Positions 60,346-64,000 of a stretch of 64,000 nt of DNA are shown here, piece by piece. Source of the stretch: Isoetes taiwanensis. Taxonomy: Eukaryota > Streptophyta > Lycopodiopsida > Isoetales > Isoetaceae. The translations under genes and the position numbers were made by a program. Below the pieces are notes generated by a model. It saw only the letters and a list, made by a program, of their open reading frames with translations, was not told the origin of the DNA and searched no databases. The stretch spans positions 1 to 64,000 of the forward strand of contig JAJEKV010000833.1 in assembly GCA_021234155.1 (NCBI GenBank), in the 5' to 3' direction. Every line of letters begins with the position of its first letter. The first letter of the stretch is position 1.

Positions 60346-60764
60346 CATGTGGTACTAACCTTGGATTACTTTCCAGTTGAATTCAACAGGACACTGGGAG
60401 AATGGATCAACTCTACAAGATCAAAAGTGATTCAGTGTAAGGCAAGATCAGAAGTGATTCAGTGTAAGTCTGCTCAGCCTCTTGAGGCACTTCATAACAA
60501 AATTCCTGAAGTGCTTAGTATAATTGTATTCTCATTGACAAATTTGCGTTCTCTTTGCAGGATTTGTAATCACTGTTGCATTGAGAATTGTTGTCATGAA
60601 TTTTTCTGACATGGGTACAAGCCTTAGGTGTGAGTAGGGAGGATCAAAAGCAACTTCAAGCCTCTTTGAGGCACTTATGTGTGAGCACTTATAGGTAGCT
60701 TAGTTTACATGCTAAGGGCACGATGTAAGGGACGGATGCCAATTAGGATTAGTGGACTTCCTAG
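60346..60764 (+). other. Possible exon region; no recognised gene
   Basis: Contains a 24-base tandem duplication (AGAAGTGATTCAGTGTAAG at about 60,419 and 60,448) and an acceptor-like TTCTCTTTGCAG at 60,550-60,561. After it, a short frame (FVITVALRIVVMNFSDMG) reads as hydrophobic, ending at a stop near 60,635. Evidence for coding is weak. Confidence 0.25.
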
Positions 60765-60964
60765 TCCTGTTTGATGTGTCTAATTTGCCCCCTAGGATGA
60801 GGTCGCTCACTCATTTTAGGTGGCGAATTAGATACATCAAGCAGGAAACTCGAAAAGAGAGTAAGCCTGGCTTAGTCTCCTTCGTTTTCTGTTTGATGTG
60901 TCTAATTTGCCCCCTAGGATGACATCGCTCACTCAGGTGGCGAATTAGATACATCAAGCAGAAA
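60765..60964 (+). ncRNA. Two tandem stem-loops of a ~122-bp repeat
   Basis: Copy 1: arms 60,765-60,789 and 60,822-60,846; copy 2: arms 60,886-60,911 and 60,939-60,963. The arm sequence is TGTTTGATGTGTCTAATTTG against its near-complement. As RNA, all 25 pairs of copy 1 form (22 Watson-Crick, 3 G-U). One pair differs between copies by a compensatory change (C60766-G60845 versus T60888-A60962). A third, degenerate 5' arm occurs at 61,025. This could be a small-RNA precursor pair or short foldback transposons. No known family is recognised. Confidence 0.45.
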
Positions 60965-61069
60965 CTTAAAAGGGAGTAAGCCCGACATAAAACAAGATCC
61001 TGGCTGGCTTAGTCTCTTTTGCTTGTCCTGTTTGTTGTATCTAAAGTGTCTTGTCTAACTGTTCATACT

Positions 61070-61838
61070 GGTGGCAATGACTTTGTGAGTCCATATAGCA
61101 CACCAAAAAGGGAATTATTTTCTACCCTCAAAGGTAACCAAGTCTTGTTTGATGCAATTGGGATATGTAGCTTACTTCTTCATCCCTACTTTGTAGATAT
61201 AGAGGTACAATGTGGTCAGCTAGGGGGACAAGACACTCACACCCCTTCGAAAGCATTAGACACAGATAGAAACTCGGGCAAATCAGAAGATGCATCGTTA
61301 CGTGAAGTCGGACAAATCAGTAGATGTCAACAAATCAGTAGGTGCATGAAGTCAAGCTCCAGTAGGTGCTCCAACTGGACAACAATCTGCCAGATCAGCA
61401 GATGCATTAAGTCATGCTCCACACCAATCTGCCAAATCAGCAGATGCATCAGGTTATGATCTGAACAAATCGTTTAGTGAATGTAAATCACAAGGTAACT
61501 TCCAACCTTTTGTGCCTGTCTTCTTTTTAATTTGACCCATATAGTTACCAAATCTGTTAAATTTTTGCAATTTGGAAGTGTCTCAGAAAAAGCAAGAGGA
61601 ATTCCAAGCAAAAAGACACCTCCAAGACATTCTGAAGCATATATGTGTCTTGCTATATGTGTCTTTGTAAAGCATGTTGTGGCTGCAGTAATGCGAGACT
61701 TGGACATACTATCCCAATGCAAGGTGAGTTCGTAAATTTGAAGGTATTACTCATCCAATGTGAGGCCTGATATGTTTGTTGCAGGGTGTACCAATTTCTA
61801 GTTGGCGGTACGTTGGACACGCTGAGAATGATGATTGA
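61070..61838 (+). CDS. 3' exons of an unrecognised gene (predicted, spliced)
   Basis: Exon A (to 61,494) has a Ser/Ala-rich repeat built on QSAKSADAS/KSVDV and ends ...NKSFSECKSQ at CAAG|GTAACT. Exon B, 61,545-61,723, is fully open (VTKSVKFLQFGSVSEKARGI ... DLDILSQCK) between ATATAG| and AAG|GTGAGT. Exon C, 61,785-61,838, follows TTTGTTGCAG| and ends GVPISSWRYVGHAENDD stop. The phases of all three exons agree. The introns would be only 50 and 61 bases, short for plants, which argues for caution. One indel is needed within exon A. The start is not located; upstream frames at 61,019 could belong. I do not recognise the protein. T-rich sequence with TTGTAATC and TTGTAACC follows, as in a 3' UTR. 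Confidence 0.35.
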
Positions 61839-62569
61839 TGTTGTGAAGCACGATTCTTTGTAGTAATGGCGAGGTTGCTGAGATCAATAGATCTTTACTT
61901 GTAATCACATGTTTGTATTATTGTAACCAAAGAGGTTATTCTTGTAACCTATTCTTTCATTGACACTCTAATGTACATTGTTGTATACTATTGTATACAA
62001 TAGACTTTCAGCTGACCGAGCAACACTCACGGTGGAGTTCAAATCTCCAGAAGAAATTGATGTATTCAAAGAAATTGATGTATTCAAAGCATGTCCATCC
62101 ATTCTGCATGGCTGAAAATCGGGACAGCACGCCTAGGTATTATGGGCTCTTCTTCTCTGGTCACATTGTCCCATTCGGCACTCCATCGTTTTCACATCCA
62201 AGAGGTGAAGTTGGCCATGTCCGCTGTAGTAGCTCTTTGTAGTTGTAAAATATAAACCGCTTCCCACCAACTCTAAACCGTAAACCGTAAACCTGCTTCC
62301 CAAGGACACCCTCTTTTTCGTAAAATGCTCGCTCCGAACTCAACGTAATAAACTGTAAACTTCGATTCCGGGAGCAAGAAGAATGGCATCTCGGGCCTTT
62401 TGGGTTGCCGAGGTCATTAATTTTCGCCATCCCATAATGATTTTCGGCACGGTTTGTCACCAAAGGATGATGAGAGGAATTGATGGGACCGAGAGAATTT
62501 AAGGAAAAGGAAAGCATTTCAAGAGAAAAAGTTGTTCGAAGGATCTATCCGTGGTAGGAGAAGAGACGA
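61839..62569. other. 3' flank; no further gene recognised
   Basis: Contains a palindromic TATACTATTGTATACAATA (61,984-62,002), a 19-base tandem duplication (AAGAAATTGATGTATTCAAA, at about 62,052 and 62,071) and TAAACCGTAAACCGTAAACC at 62,273. The last only superficially resembles telomeric repeats. Confidence 0.4.
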
Positions 62570-62665
62570 AAGTGAAACACGTGGTGAAACATGTAGTGAA
62601 AACATGTGTCACCACATGTGGTGAAACACATGTGGTGAAACATGTGGTGAAACATGTGGTGAACC
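62570..62665. repeat. Short array of (GTGGTGAAACAT) units
   Basis: About eight copies of GTGGTGAAACAT(GT), including CACCACATGTGGTG, the same palindromic core as the array at 59,916-60,345. The two arrays bracket the hairpin pair and the exon cluster. Confidence 0.85.
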
Positions 62666-62861
62666 TGGGGCATGTTACATCGGGGACATCAAAATACAAT
62701 TACATATTACATCAGAAGCAAACATATTACATTGAAACAAGGGACATCAAAATACAATTGAGCATGGAATTGAGTTTCTTATATTATTCCCAAACAAGGC
62801 AAGACACAACAACATATTCAAAATTTCTGAATCATTTCCTAACATGTAAGAATGTGTTCAG

Positions 62862-64000
62862 CTATTCTTCATCAGACATGCTATCTTCATCAGATAAAAC
62901 CTCGGGCAAGTTTTCTAGAATCTTTTCCTCATCTGCTGGTCTAGCACAGTAAGCTTGTTCGAGCACCTTTCTTGATCTCACGCATGGGAACTCGAATAGC
63001 ACAAATTTGAGTAGAGAATACAAGTGACTTTGGCTCGTTTGTCAACAACTCATACATCACCTTTGACCGAGGCTTCTTTCTATAGTAAATGCCCTCCAGC
63101 GGTTTCACCTCTCATAAACAAGTTTCCGTTCTGCTTGAAGTCATTTTCAACTTCAAATTTGGCTTGGTGCATAGCAACGTCAAAAGAACCGCAAGTCAGT
63201 CTCCTTCTCTAAGTGCTTACGCAAGTACATTTGACAAGGTTGAGTATAGTGGCCTGGTAGACTTGCGGGTCTCTTCCACATCCGCATGAACATTGGAGGA
63301 TGATTCAACGACTACAAGGTCCCATTCATCTACATACAATTCGTTCTCACACATGTCCCATTTTTCCATCCAAACAATTGCAATTTAAACATGATAGCTT
63401 ACGGTATGTAGGCGCGTGTTGGATTTCTGTCTTTGAATCCATGGATTTGAATGAATTTGCCTGGTTTCGGAATTGTCTCGCACCCCAAGCCTTTTTGTTG
63501 ATATCCTCGGGTTTTATTTTAAGTATCTCCGAACTTTTCTTCCATTTTCAGTCCACTCGGATGTACCACATTGAAATTGTTTCTCTGCAATTTTCACCAC
63601 ATCATGGGCATTATCTAGTTTAATGTCGGGGATGTTTAATTTTGTAGACCTCGTATCCATCTTTTCAATTTCTTTGCCTTCCCATCATGTTCACCTTTTC
63701 CATGGTTTGATCCAAAGAAGTTCCACATCATGTTGACCTGTATCACAACCGTACCTTCCAACAAAATAAAATGATCATTTTGCTTTGAATTATGATGCGA
63801 CACCATCTCGAAAATACATAGTGCTATTTGGGGACATTGCCTTTCTGCTTTAAGTACTCAAAATGTTTCATAAAACAATGTTGAACAAAAGTGTGTCATG
63901 TTCCCTATCATCCAGACACATAGTAGTGTGTTTCCTTCTCAATGGTGTGCAATGCATTGGATCAACCTCGATAGGTTATTTGAACAAATATAGTTATCGG
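62862..64000 (-). CDS. Uncharacterised plant gene with FF...HGKG..DG signature, 3' part; runs off the window
   Basis: Minus-strand frames, read with shifts, follow one protein: an HDTLLFN...HFEYLKQKGNVPN-like segment (about 63,870-63,930), STMYFRDGVAS-FKAK-SFYFVGRY (about 63,760-63,830), MMWNFFGSNHGKGEHDG (about 63,690-63,735), and KLDNAHDVVKIAEKQF (about 63,570-63,620). After these come MEKWDMCENELYVDEWDL (about 63,320-63,375), YYRKKPRSKVMYELLTNEP (about 63,030-63,090), and an acidic C-terminus ENLPEVLSDEDSMSDEE with stop at 62,862-62,864. From memory, the SDG-SQFK / FF-HGKG-DG pattern marks a widespread, unnamed family in plant genomes, with similar motifs in animal transposon-like proteins. 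A DDE-type nuclease ancestry is possible, not shown. Frequent frameshifts mean a pseudogene or consensus errors. Confidence 0.6.

Noticed and set aside
62270-62295. TAAACCGTAAACCGTAAACC as interstitial telomere
   Set aside because: The unit is CGTAAAC, not CCCTAAA, and there are only three copies.

Overview
This window looks like repeat-rich nuclear DNA of a land plant. The evidence is plant-type DNA transposons (a CACTA element with a 3-bp target duplication and a MuDR-like element with a SWIM zinc finger), Ty3/gypsy and Copia-type LTR fragments, a tRNA-derived SINE, long GAA microsatellites and candidate GT-AG introns. There are no bacterial operons, rRNA genes or CRISPR. I cannot place the plant more precisely. 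Almost every recognisable reading frame is broken by 1-2 base indels. Between near-identical duplicates these indels concentrate at CTG/CAG/CCG trinucleotides, so some 'pseudogene' frameshifts may be consensus errors in methylated repeats.

Layout: 1-12 kb holds a pyrimidine tract, a degenerate MuDR-like element (2,495-5,816), a Copia-type LTR with primer binding site on the minus strand (6,293-6,928), a 0.6-kb element with long inverted ends (7,213-7,827) and a 0.9-kb purine tract. 12-19 kb is mostly unrecognised, ending in a SINE (minus strand). 19.9-23.5 kb is a decayed Ty3/gypsy element (gag-like, RT, RNase H, integrase).

A 12.6-kb CACTA element (23,781-36,407, duplication GAG) has inserted into the tail of that gypsy-derived sequence. 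A paralogous, unoccupied copy of the site lies at 42,937. Most of the CACTA element is nine tandem copies of a ~1.12-kb unit, with no transposase in sight.

Next, on the minus strand (about 36.85-40.83 kb), comes a broken reverse transcriptase gene of the Penelope/telomerase-like type, with GIPMGFS and YMDDL motifs. It is flanked by the two gypsy-derived direct repeats. A second pair of ~2.1-kb direct repeats fills 43.3-47.9 kb.

48.8-58.1 kb is a tandem duplication series whose units each carry a long GAA tract near their start. One unit has gained a MITE and another insertion containing a strong hairpin. The last 6 kb has palindromic CACATGTGGTG arrays, a tandem pair of hairpins with a compensatory base change, the 3' exons of an unrecognised gene, and the 3' part of a minus-strand gene with an FF...HGKG..DG signature that runs off the window end. 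Nothing here forms an operon-like pathway. The main story is nested transposable elements, one unusual RT gene, and a CACTA element that carries its own satellite array.
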